From Curtobacterium flaccumfaciens (lineage in GTDB: Bacteria > Actinomycetota > Actinomycetes > Actinomycetales > Microbacteriaceae), in contig NZ_SNVW01000020.1 of assembly GCF_004361695.1 (NCBI RefSeq), positions 1 through 34,317 on the forward strand: a DNA stretch of 34,317 bases. Direction: 5' to 3'. Below are positions 15,836-22,915 of this stretch, piece by piece (within the stretch, counting starts at the first letter, position 1; each line of letters begins with the position of its first letter). The notes under the pieces are model-generated. The model was not told where the DNA came from. It saw only the letters and a list, made by a program, of their open reading frames with translations, and ran no database searches. The translations under genes and the position numbers were made by a program.

Positions 15836-16111
15836 TCAGGTGTCGTAGCCGCGGTTCTTCGCGCGGAGAACAACGATGAAGCCGATTGTGGTTGGGATCG
15901 CTAAGAGCGCGAAGCTCAGGAAGGCGCCGAATGCAATTACGAATGATCTTTGAGTGCGCGCCGGATCCTCGCCAGGGAGACTGCCGATGAGGAGGAGCAC
16001 GCAGATTGGGAGCGCAAGCGCGACGAGCCAGAGAACAGCCGCGATGACGCCCAGCAGGATCACCAGACGCCGACGACGCCGCACATCTGAGTTTCCGGGC
16101 CGTTGCCGCAT
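15836..16111 (-). CDS. Small two-helix membrane protein, 91 aa
   Basis: A basic N-terminus (RRRRR at 12-16) is followed by a membrane segment at about 17-42 and a second at about 61-82, with a short polar loop (GEDPARTQ) between them. The positive-inside pattern is consistent with both ends in the cytosol. No family is recognised. It is convergent with the DUF4190 gene and separated from it by palindrome copy 2. Confidence 0.68.
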   Translation of the reverse strand: MRQRPGNSDVRRRRRLVILLGVIAAVLWLVALALPICVLLLIGSLPGEDPARTQRSFVIAFGAFLSFALLAIPTTIGFIVVLRAKNRGYDT

Positions 16112-16174
16112 GCTCGCTAAACAACCAGTTGGCGCCCATGGCTGCCGTGGCGATAGGCGATCCTCGACCGGCTC

Positions 16175-16408
16175 CTACCTCCCGCGCTTCCGCTGGATCC
16201 AAGTGCCGAGCCCTTGCGCGAACACGACGACCCCACAAACGACGAGCACACCGACCAGCACCGGCGTCGGAATCATGTTCAGAGGCCCTTGATTCACGCG
16301 ATCCTCCGGAGCCGCAACCACCGGTCCGACGACGACGCCCATGATGACGAAAACCGCCCCGAGCCCCATCTCTGCGACTGGATGAGGCGAGTTGAAGAAC
16401 TTAGCCAT
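16175..16408 (-). CDS. Small two-helix membrane protein, 77 aa
   Basis: From the ATG at 16408 this protein has a membrane segment at about 15-33, a loop with EDRVNQGP and a second segment at about 46-66. It ends with a basic tail (IQRKRGR). The family is not recognised. The same frame is open far upstream only because it is antisense to another gene, so the ATG at 16408 is preferred. It lies 64 bp before the next small membrane protein gene on the same strand. Confidence 0.65.
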   Translation of the reverse strand: MAKFFNSPHPVAEMGLGAVFVIMGVVVGPVVAAPEDRVNQGPLNMIPTPVLVGVLVVCGVVVFAQGLGTWIQRKRGR

Positions 16409-16474
16409 CCGATGCGTTCCAACCCTCGAACTTCGCGCCCGTGCGAGCGCACGACCGATCGAACCATGGAGTCC

Positions 16475-16494
16475 CGGTAGCCGGTCGGCTACCG
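16475..16494. repeat. Dispersed palindromic repeat, copy 3
   Basis: CGGTAGCCGGTCGGCTACCG is a 20-bp palindrome with a single central mismatch pair. It lies between divergent genes starting at 16408 and 16626. Confidence 0.75.
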
Positions 16495-16520
16495 AACGCC
16501 GCCCGGTCGCTCGCGGGTGT

Positions 16521-16544
16521 TCCGGAAGCCGATCCTTCACCGAA
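16521..16544. repeat. Dispersed palindromic repeat, degenerate copy 4
   Basis: CCGGAAGCCGATCCTTCACC shows the AGCCGATC core with a decayed right arm, 27 bp after copy 3. Confidence 0.4.
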
Positions 16545-16612
16545 ACTCGAAAGTGGCTTCGAGCCACCCTCAACGGCAGGACATCATCGACCATCGCCCG
16601 CAACCAGCGCAC

Positions 16613-16618
16613 TACGAT
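16613..16618 (+). promoter_or_regulatory. -10 element (TACGAT) for leaderless start at 16626
   Basis: TACGAT ends exactly 7 nt before the ATG at 16626, the spacing expected for transcription beginning at the start codon. Confidence 0.55.
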
Positions 16619-16625
16619 CGGCGGG

Positions 16626-17096
16626 ATGGAGCTGATCACCGATCCCGCTCGGTCTGCCTGGCTGACCGCACGCATCGACGGGTCCGACACCGTCGCCGGG
16701 ACGTCGGGATCCGGCTTCGAGGCGTACGCCCGCCTGCTCCATCCACTGATCGCGTACCGGGTCGACCCGTCGACGGCCGACGAACACGGAGAACCGCTGG
16801 TGCTCGAGTCGAGCGTGTGGCGGTGGTCCGACGTGACAGCTAAGACCGGACAGACCGTGTACCCCGACGTGGCGTGGAGCACGGTGAGCGGACGCGACGA
16901 CGAACGGGAGCTGGTCTTCGACGACGGATGGCGCGTCGAGCTCCCCGAGGAAGGGTGGTTCGACCCGACGCAGCTCGCAGCGCTGACGGAGCACCTCGCG
17001 GCCGCGACCACCAGCAGTGCAGGGCCCAGCACGAGTAACGCTCCGGCCGGCACGACGACGATGAGCAAGGCGCGGCGGCCGCTCCAAGCAGGATGA
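16626..17096 (+). CDS. Hypothetical protein, 3' end replaced by antisense of the neighbour gene
   Basis: From ATG 16626 the first ~130 residues (MELITDPARSAWLTARIDG, then GFEAYARLLHPL, then DGWRVELPEEGWFDP) look like a soluble actinobacterial family of unknown function that I recognise by pattern only. After LTEHLAAATT (near 17012) family-like sequence stops. The last ~27 residues are the antisense of the convergent membrane-protein gene. The gene therefore appears truncated at its 3' end by a deletion that joined it tail to tail with its neighbour. A TACGAT -10 lies 7 nt before the ATG, so transcription is probably intact. Confidence 0.65.
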   Translation: MELITDPARSAWLTARIDGSDTVAGTSGSGFEAYARLLHPLIAYRVDPSTADEHGEPLVLESSVWRWSDVTAKTGQTVYPDVAWSTVSGRDDERELVFDDGWRVELPEEGWFDPTQLAALTEHLAAATTSSAGPSTSNAPAGTTTMSKARRPLQAG

Positions 17097-17371
17097 AGCA
17101 GAACGACCACGGCGGCCGCGGCGACGACCGCGAAAGCACCGTAGATCCACGATGCGCCAGACATCCGCCAACCGTCGTGCGCGAACCAGTCTTGGACTCC
17201 TCGAATGGTCCGTGCCCAAGCATGCTGACCTCGGCCATGTGCCGACGAGATGACAGGCAACGGCCACCCAATGATCGCGAGAACTCCGGCGATTGCGCTC
17301 GCGATTCCGAGCACGACCACTCCGAAGCGCGACCCGGTTCTGGGCTCGACGTCGAAGTGGAAGATGCTCAC
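17014..17371 (-). pseudogene. Membrane protein gene truncated at its 3' end by the same junction
   Basis: From GTG 17371 the protein has an N-terminal membrane segment (about 14-39), a polar loop with a W-rich stretch (RTIRGVQDWFAHDGW), then membrane segments at about 72-95 and 100-120. After LLVVAAA (near 17015) the frame runs without a stop into the antisense of the 16626 gene, with low-complexity Ser/Arg sequence. The real gene therefore ends at the junction without its own stop. A TATAGC hexamer lies 9 nt before the GTG. No family is recognised. Confidence 0.6.
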
Positions 17372-17464
17372 GCCAAGGAGGCTATAGGGCGAGCGCAGCG
17401 GTCGTTCCAACCGGGCACGCCGCCCGGCAGAGGATCGGCTATCGAAACGCTCGGCACCGCTTGT

Positions 17465-17641
17465 TCACAGCTTGGAACGTCTGTAGCCCAACCAGGCACT
17501 CGCCATGATGACAACGGCGCTGACGAGTGTGATCCATCCGAACGGCCTCGATGATTCGTGCGCGAACAAGGCGGCTGTGGCTCCAAGGAACACCACGCCA
17601 AGCAGCGCGAACATGAGCCACAGGGCGTTTGAACGGTTCAT
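17465..17641 (-). CDS. Small two-helix membrane protein, 58 aa
   Basis: A short gene runs from ATG 17641 to TGA at 17465-17467. The protein starts MNRSNALWLMFALLGVVFLG and has membrane segments at about 6-27 and 36-51, with a basic end (YRRSKL). A TACGGT hexamer (17648-17653, minus strand) ends 6 nt before the ATG, the same leaderless layout as other genes here. It sits upstream of the truncated membrane-protein gene on the same strand. No family is recognised. Confidence 0.6.
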   Translation of the reverse strand: MNRSNALWLMFALLGVVFLGATAALFAHESSRPFGWITLVSAVVIMASAWLGYRRSKL

Positions 17642-17647
17642 GCGGTC

Positions 17648-17653
17648 ACCGTA
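17648..17653 (-). promoter_or_regulatory. -10 element (TACGGT) for leaderless 58-aa gene
   Basis: On the minus strand TACGGT is followed by 6 nt and then the ATG at 17641. Confidence 0.5.
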
Positions 17654-17664
17654 CCTCTGGCCGT

Positions 17665-17688
17665 CCCAGTAGCGGATCGGCTACTGGG
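17665..17688. repeat. Dispersed palindromic repeat, copy 5
   Basis: This is a 24-bp palindrome: CCCAGTAG, then CGGATCGG, then CTACTGGG, with one mismatched pair at the centre. It lies between the divergent starts at 17641 and 17719. Confidence 0.78.
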
Positions 17689-17718
17689 CGCAGTGCACTC
17701 GGCTCTAGAGGTGCTGCC

Positions 17719-17958
17719 ATGGGCACTAACGTCCGAGTGATCGAGGACCGTGACGCTTCTGATTGGGCAGCACTCAAATGCGGACACCGCACCTTCCACA
17801 AGCAACCCAAAGACTCCGCCGCGGTCGGGAGGACGTGCCAGTGGTTACGTCGTGGCCAGCACGGCGTCGTTGGTCTCGTCGCCGACGAGCAGGGCACGCC
17901 GATCGCGCCGGTAACCCTGCGGTGGTTCGCCCCCCGTCGACGGGAACGATGGGTCTAA
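17719..17958 (+). CDS. Small hypothetical protein, 79 aa
   Basis: This soluble, basic protein (MGTNVRVIEDRDASDWAALK) has two cysteines (residues 21 and 40) and ends in an arginine-rich tail. A TAGAGG hexamer ends 7 nt before the ATG at 17719, again compatible with a leaderless start. Codon use is acceptable but the gene is short and no family is recognised, so it may be spurious. Confidence 0.4.
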   Translation: MGTNVRVIEDRDASDWAALKCGHRTFHKQPKDSAAVGRTCQWLRRGQHGVVGLVADEQGTPIAPVTLRWFAPRRRERWV

Positions 17959-18129
17959 ACCTCGACGACCCGTCCACGGCCTGGCGCCCTGGCCGTAGCA
18001 CCGGACGAGCGCTCCGCCTCCTACACGGTCCGTGTTGGAAAGGGTCCTGTCAGCCGCATCCGATCTCAGACCCTCGGCTCGTCCAGATTGGACCCCGATT
18101 GACCAGAGGCATTGACCGGAGAGTCGGAG

Positions 18130-18873
18130 ATGCGCGAGGTTAGTCGAGTGAGTTCAAGCGATCCGGGCACCCGGCGATCTGTTGTAGCGGCCCGAGTCGC
18201 AATTGCGATACTCGGCGCCTCCTCCCTGGTGTGGGGCTGCGTAATAGCAGGAACATCCGCGAGTCCTACTCCACTCATCGTCGTCGGTTTGCTCCTTATT
18301 GTTCTAGCTCTCGTCTGGTCCGAGTGGGAAGAGTTGACTGCCAAGTTCGGAGATGCAGAGCTCTCCTTTAAGCGCGGCAAGGCGGAAGCCAGTCGAGTGA
18401 CTCATGGTCTCATCACGGCCGTGCTGGACACTGTTGAGGACAGCCCGGACCTTCCCGTCGCGACAAAACGGCGTCTAATGGATGAGACACAGCGAGCGGC
18501 GCGAGAAGTCGCAACCGGATCGCTCTCGAACCCGCGGCCCGCTTTCGTTTCAAAGCGGAAGCCTTCAATCGAGCGTGAAGATGGCGAGAACGGACAGACG
18601 CGGTTCTTGCTGCTCGGCTACCGCCCATATGACTGGACCGTCACTCAATGGGTTGACGTAGATACGAGCGGCCGACGATTCAGGGCCTTCTTCTCGAGCC
18701 CGACGGACCTACGATTTCCGGAAGATTTTCTGGAGATAACTCAGGAATCGCTCGACGACGATGAGAGGGTCGGGCCTGGGGACGTCGCTAGTTGGCACAC
18801 CGACAGCATCTACGGGGACGAGCACGACGTCGTCGCGACTTGCGATGCCGCGGGGCTAGCACTACCCAAGTAG
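18130..18873 (+). CDS. Membrane-anchored hypothetical protein, 247 aa
   Basis: This protein has two N-terminal membrane segments (about 17-38 and 45-63). A cytosolic domain follows, with a charged helical part (WEELTAKFGDAELSFKRGKA, then residues to ~125) and a beta-rich C-terminal part containing LLLGYRPYDWTVTQWVDVD. GGAGAG lies 7 nt before the ATG at 18130, which fixes the start. A TTG at 18112 is less likely. Base composition is visibly less GC-rich than the flanking core genes, a sign of recent acquisition. No family is recognised. Confidence 0.72.
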   Translation: MREVSRVSSSDPGTRRSVVAARVAIAILGASSLVWGCVIAGTSASPTPLIVVGLLLIVLALVWSEWEELTAKFGDAELSFKRGKAEASRVTHGLITAVLDTVEDSPDLPVATKRRLMDETQRAAREVATGSLSNPRPAFVSKRKPSIEREDGENGQTRFLLLGYRPYDWTVTQWVDVDTSGRRFRAFFSSPTDLRFPEDFLEITQESLDDDERVGPGDVASWHTDSIYGDEHDVVATCDAAGLALPK

Positions 18874-19263
18874 CTAGGCCGCCACCAGGCTCGGCCACAG
18901 CAAATCGAGCACGTGCTCCAGCTGCAGGGGTTTGCGAGGCCCCGCCGTCTTCGCTCCTGGTACATGACCGGCGTTGCGTCCTCCTTCAGCCGTTCCGAAA
19001 AACCCACCAAGTCAGCGCGAGCCTGTCTGTTCGATGCGCGATCACCGAATGGACACGATCTGACGCCAGTACCGTTCGAGCGGTCAAGGCCCTCGACGGC
19101 CGACGACGGCCAACGCGGGTCTTTCGCCGCCCGATATACGAGCGGCGTCCGGTCAGCGTGTACGTCGGGTGATACATAGACGCGACTCCGGCCGATCACT
19201 CGCCGCTCACGCATCGCGGTGTGGCGACTCGAATCAAGCGCTGCGACAGTCCTAGACCCGCGC
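18874..19263. other. 390-bp stretch without a convincing gene
   Basis: Reading frames on both strands are open over 180-400 bp but lack ribosome-binding sites and a convincing protein. The minus-strand frame over 18810-19214 overlaps the end of the 18130 gene. It may be a gene remnant. No repeats or hairpins stand out. Confidence 0.5.
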
Positions 19264-19269
19264 TACTCT
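19264..19269 (+). promoter_or_regulatory. -10 element (TACTCT) for leaderless start at 19277
   Basis: TACTCT ends exactly 7 nt before the GTG at 19277, and no Shine-Dalgarno sequence intervenes. Confidence 0.5.
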
Positions 19270-19276
19270 CCGAATC

Positions 19277-19894
19277 GTGACCGTTGAGCTTGGGGACCTG
19301 CTGCTGCGAGGCTTGTTCGGGACGGTGGGTCTTGGAGCGATCGTGGCGACTGTTCGGGCCATCTACGTCGTCGCTACGGAGCGGGGGCCGCGCCGCCGCA
19401 TTGAAGCGGTCAAGCTCTCGCAGGAAGCCCTTGAGTCGCTGCCAGCCGACGCTGAGCTGCGGACGTTCGTACAGGTGCATCGGGACCGCGAACTCGCTGC
19501 GTTGGGCAACCTGATGGCGCGCGCTCAAAAGCGAGCCGAATGGTGGCAACGGATCGTCAACAACCGTGGTCGCCTCATCAGTTCCGCGGTTGCATCGGCC
19601 GTCGGAATCGTGGGGGCCGTCACCCTGACCCTCGTCGTGACGACTATCGATTGGGATTCGGCATCGAACCCACCTGGCGACACGGCGGACCTCCTCAACT
19701 TCGTCCTGCCTGTCGTGATCGCTGTGTCAGCCGTCGCGTTGACTACCACCATTGACCTCCTGAGGCGGCGAAACCGACGCCTGCGTAGCGAATTTGAGGC
19801 CTGGGGCCTCGACGACGAAGCGATCAACATGGCACTGCTGCTGCTGGCGGCGAGCGACCAAAAGAGCGGTGACAACGAACCCAAAGACGGGTGA
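19277..19894 (+). CDS. Three-helix membrane protein of unknown function, 205 aa
   Basis: From the GTG at 19277 the protein has a membrane segment at about 7-32 and a charged helical cytosolic region (residues 35-95, KLSQEALESLPADAELRTFV). Two further segments lie at about 100-123 and 140-160, followed by a basic RRRNRRLR stop-transfer and an acidic tail. The charged central region may form a coiled coil. No family is recognised. The -10-like TACTCT 7 nt upstream supports the start. It follows another unknown membrane protein in the accessory zone. Confidence 0.7.
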   Translation: MTVELGDLLLRGLFGTVGLGAIVATVRAIYVVATERGPRRRIEAVKLSQEALESLPADAELRTFVQVHRDRELAALGNLMARAQKRAEWWQRIVNNRGRLISSAVASAVGIVGAVTLTLVVTTIDWDSASNPPGDTADLLNFVLPVVIAVSAVALTTTIDLLRRRNRRLRSEFEAWGLDDEAINMALLLLAASDQKSGDNEPKDG

Positions 19895-20410
<516 letters not shown>

Positions 20411-20444
20411 GAAAGCGCCGTGCGGGGCCCTACACGGCGCTTTC
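20411..20444 (-). terminator. 12-bp perfect hairpin terminator after the AbiJ-like gene
   Basis: GAAAGCGCCGTG (20411-20422) pairs perfectly with CACGGCGCTTTC (20433-20444) around a 10-nt loop. It starts 10 bp beyond the stop of the minus-strand AbiJ-like gene. The stem ends in A/T bases, giving a short T-containing tail. Confidence 0.8.
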
Positions 20445-20453
20445 AAACTCGAC

Positions 20454-21308
20454 CTAGGCCAGCGACCCTGCCTGCCGCGCCTTTTCAACGAGATAGGCGA
20501 CGAAGCTGGCGCTGATTCCGAAGACGTACTTTGCGAGGGCCTGGTCGACGACGATGATCTTCTCACCGCCATGCCTTAGCCCATCTTCGTCTGAGGCCCA
20601 GCCGTACATCTTCTCCCAGCTAGAAAGGAGCGCTCGGTGAGACGGGAGCCCAACGTCTGGTAGCGCTCGCACTGCCGCACTGAACTTGGTTTCGCCGGTG
20701 AGAGTGATTGCAGCTGACTCGACAGCTTGCACCGACTCCTTGATCACATTGCGATAGTCAGGTGTACCTCGATCCACTAAGTGAGCAAGTGCTTGAGAGA
20801 GATGTTGATGCGCTACCGCAAGCGGTTTGGCCTCGGTCAGAGCGCCTTCGATCGCCGCCACCTCTTCAGCACTGTCAATCTGCATGATCAGCTTACCGAC
20901 AAAGCGGTAACCAACTAGGTATTCTTCAAACGTCTCGTTGAGCAACGTGACGAGCGCCTGTGCCACATTTTGCATCGTTGTGCGCTTCACGAGATTGGGA
21001 AGGACACTTACAAGCGCTTCCAGTAAATCCATCACCCTTGGGAATTCAGAAGCAGTCAGATTCCCCTTAAGGATTCGCCACGCATTCCCTGTCGAGGGAC
21101 GCTCGTCGACCGGCTGGCGCAGGAAGTTGACCCAAAGGTTGTCGAGAAGATGCTCTTCTTCCTCCCATAACCCGTTCTCATTAAACTGCTTCACGACAAC
21201 AATGTGCACGACATTCCAGATGCGTGTGCGGGTATCGCTATCGAGGTCATTCAATTGGACGATTGTGCGTGACGGAGTAAACCCGTTTCGCTCGGAAAAA
21301 CTAGGCAT
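20454..21308 (-). CDS. AbiJ_NTD4/HEPN-like abortive-infection candidate
   Basis: This 284-residue soluble protein opens with MPSFSERNGF, then IVQLNDLDSDTRTRIWNVV, the pattern of the AbiJ N-terminal domain 4 family. Its C-terminal third (about 185-284) looks like a HEPN-type helical domain: YRNVIKESVQAVESAA, then MYGWASDEDGLRHGG. The Arg-His pair at 245-246 is in the place where HEPN ribonucleases carry catalytic residues. Such proteins act as toxins in phage-triggered abortive infection; here that role is inferred. AAGGAGAG directly upstream fixes the ATG at 21308. Base composition is far lower in GC than the neighbours, a clear sign of transfer. No antitoxin gene is adjacent. Confidence 0.8.
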   Translation of the reverse strand: MPSFSERNGFTPSRTIVQLNDLDSDTRTRIWNVVHIVVVKQFNENGLWEEEEHLLDNLWVNFLRQPVDERPSTGNAWRILKGNLTASEFPRVMDLLEALVSVLPNLVKRTTMQNVAQALVTLLNETFEEYLVGYRFVGKLIMQIDSAEEVAAIEGALTEAKPLAVAHQHLSQALAHLVDRGTPDYRNVIKESVQAVESAAITLTGETKFSAAVRALPDVGLPSHRALLSSWEKMYGWASDEDGLRHGGEKIIVVDQALAKYVFGISASFVAYLVEKARQAGSLA

Positions 21309-21731
21309 GCCTCTCCTTGGTCGATTCCAGGATGTCACAAGGAGGCGACAACGGACCCGAAGCCACCCGCGTTGAGGCCAGCGACGCCTCCGGGGACCGA
21401 GCGACGAGCAGCGCTAGCTCGTTCAGTGACGCACACCAGAATGTCCGGTAACCGATCGCTCACCGCACGGTCTGCACGAGCCCACTGGGCTGTGGGGGCG
21501 GGCCGTTGCAACTTCGTCTCGACTCCGGTCCGCGCAGGAGCTGGTGAGACCCCTGCGCATAGCCGTGGCCCGGGGAACACGACGGCACCGGCACAGTCCG
21601 CGATACGTCGCGCCCGATGCCGAACGCCGACGGTCAGATCTTTGCGAGGGCGCCAGCCGTTGCAACCGCCGCGTCCCAGTCGATCTTCGCGTCCGGGGCA
21701 GGGGCGTGGAACTTCACCCGACCACGCACCG
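21309..21731. other. ~420-bp stretch of remnants between transferred and truncated genes
   Basis: It contains a degenerate copy of the dispersed palindrome near 21443-21465. On the minus strand it also holds a short coding-like tail ending VKFHAPAPDAKIDWDAAVAT plus seven residues at a TGA at 21634-21636. That tail has no credible start and may be the 3' end of a lost gene. No complete gene is supported. Confidence 0.45.
21443..21465. repeat. Dispersed palindromic repeat, degenerate copy 6
   Basis: GTCCGGTAACCGATCGCTCA matches the left arm and centre of the palindrome family; the right arm is degenerate. It lies about 135 bp upstream of the AbiJ-like start. Confidence 0.45.
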
Positions 21732-21911
21732 CTAGCTTCCGAAATGGCCGATGCCGCGGCGAAAGTGCAGCTCGGACCGGTTGAGTCCGAACGCTCCCAC
21801 ACGGATCAGCACCTGGCCCGGGCCTGGGATCGGGACCGGCAGCTCACGGAGGTGCAACACGTCGGGGCCGCCGGGTGCGTCGATCACGACGGCCCGCATG
21901 GTCGCCGTCAT
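21732..21911 (-). pseudogene. Truncated zinc-type alcohol dehydrogenase/quinone oxidoreductase
   Basis: The first 59 residues are an unmistakable N-terminus of the MDR oxidoreductase family: MRAVVIDAPGGPDVLHLREL, then PGPGQVLIRVGAFGLNRSEL. The frame stops at 21732-21734 just after GHFGS, where intact relatives continue into the conserved GIEAVG region. About 270 residues, including the NADPH-binding fold, are missing. Its start overlaps the MarR stop as ATGA, so it was the second gene of a MarR-oxidoreductase operon before a deletion or insertion cut it. Confidence 0.82.
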
Positions 21912-22402
21912 CACCTTGCCTCCAACGTCGACTGCAGGCGCTCGAGTGCCGCGACACAGTCTGCGATCGCCGCGGCACCGGCATCCGAGAGCACGGCGTC
22001 CAGCGCTTGGTCGAACCGCTCGTCCGCGAGGGCGAAGGCATCTCTCCCCTGGGGCGAGAGCACACTGCGGACACTGCGCCGATCGTCCGGGTCCGTCGAA
22101 CGCTCGAGGAAACCATCCGCGGCGAGCCGATCGAGCAAGCGACTGGCTGCAGCGATCGACGTCCCGACGCCGGTCGCGACGTCCTGCACCCGGGCGCCCG
22201 ATGGGGCTGCCTGGACGATCCGCAACACCTCCAGTCGGGCCAGGCTCAGCACGCCCTCGCCCCGCATCCGCTTCTCGACCGCGTTCCACACGTCGGTCTC
22301 GTGCCGCACCAGCGCGGCGAAGTACTCCCGCAGACGCGCCGCTCGCCCAGTCCGGTCATCCGGGGCGTCGGTTCCGCGGAGGGGTGCAAGGTCCGTGCTC
22401 AT
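21911..22402 (-). CDS. MarR family transcriptional regulator
   Basis: This 163-residue winged-helix protein has recognition-helix region VQDVATGVGTSIAAASRLLD (about 73-92) and wing DPDDRRSVRSVLSPQGR (about 103-119, with the conserved D-x-R-S). MarR proteins repress genes for oxidative or aromatic stress. It starts at ATG 22402 and diverges from a SnoaL-like gene across a CTACTT-N8-AAGTAG palindrome, its likely operator. The downstream oxidoreductase gene, coupled to it by ATGA, is truncated. Confidence 0.92.
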   Translation of the reverse strand: MSTDLAPLRGTDAPDDRTGRAARLREYFAALVRHETDVWNAVEKRMRGEGVLSLARLEVLRIVQAAPSGARVQDVATGVGTSIAAASRLLDRLAADGFLERSTDPDDRRSVRSVLSPQGRDAFALADERFDQALDAVLSDAGAAAIADCVAALERLQSTLEAR

Positions 22403-22420
22403 GCTTCGACTCTACGGCAT

Positions 22421-22440
22421 CTACTTGCTATGTAAAGTAG
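22421..22440. promoter_or_regulatory. MarR operator candidate CTACTT-N8-AAGTAG
   Basis: Perfect 6-bp inverted arms lie in an AT-rich patch between divergent starts at 22402 and 22447. The right arm ends 6 bp before the SnoaL-like ATG, so binding would block that promoter. Confidence 0.65.
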
Positions 22441-22446
22441 TTGTCC

Positions 22447-22869
22447 ATGACCACAGACACACGCCTCTCCTTCCTGCGATTCGTCGACTTCATCAACAGC
22501 GCCGACCCGTCCATCGGCGAGACGGTCATCGCACCGGAAGCGGCGTTCTTGACGCCGTTCTCGCCCGAGCCGCTGCGCGGGCTGCCGGGGTACCTGCAGA
22601 TCCTGACGATCATGCGGAGCGCGTTCTCTGACATCCAGTGGAGCATCGACCGGATCGTCGTCGAGGGCGACACAGTCGCAGCACGTTTCGAACTCCGCGG
22701 CACGCACGACGGCGAGTTCCTCGGTGTCCCCGCTACGGGGAGGACGGTGGTCGCGAACGCGAGCAACTTCTACCTTTTCGACGAGGGACTGATCGTCGAC
22801 GAGGTCGGCCAGCCGGACGTGCTCAGCATCCTCGGGCAGATCGGGGCGCTCCCGCCAACACTCGGCTGA
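22447..22869 (+). CDS. SnoaL-like/ester cyclase family protein
   Basis: This 140-residue protein has the NTF2-like fold pattern of SnoaL relatives: an N-terminal helix (LRFVDFINSADPSIGETVIA), then FSDIQWSIDRIVVEGDTVAA, RFELRGTHDGEFLGVPATGR and a closing strand. Members are small cyclases, isomerases or hydrolases; activity cannot be told from the sequence. The ATG at 22447 is preferred over a TTG at 22441. It is divergent from the MarR gene and probably controlled by it. Confidence 0.85.
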   Translation: MTTDTRLSFLRFVDFINSADPSIGETVIAPEAAFLTPFSPEPLRGLPGYLQILTIMRSAFSDIQWSIDRIVVEGDTVAARFELRGTHDGEFLGVPATGRTVVANASNFYLFDEGLIVDEVGQPDVLSILGQIGALPPTLG

Positions 22870-22915
22870 ACGGTCAGGCTGGCGCACCCTGATGACTCAC
22901 GAACCGCTTCGACAC

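Noticed and set aside
16175..17371. Single ~400-residue membrane protein on the minus strand
   Set aside because: The middle third is antisense to the gene at 16626 and is Ser/Arg low-complexity. The two ends are better explained as separate small membrane proteins.
18810..19214. Minus-strand frame of 134 codons
   Set aside because: It overlaps the end of the 18130 gene, has no start signal and its translation resembles no protein family. It was kept only as a note under the intergenic stretch.
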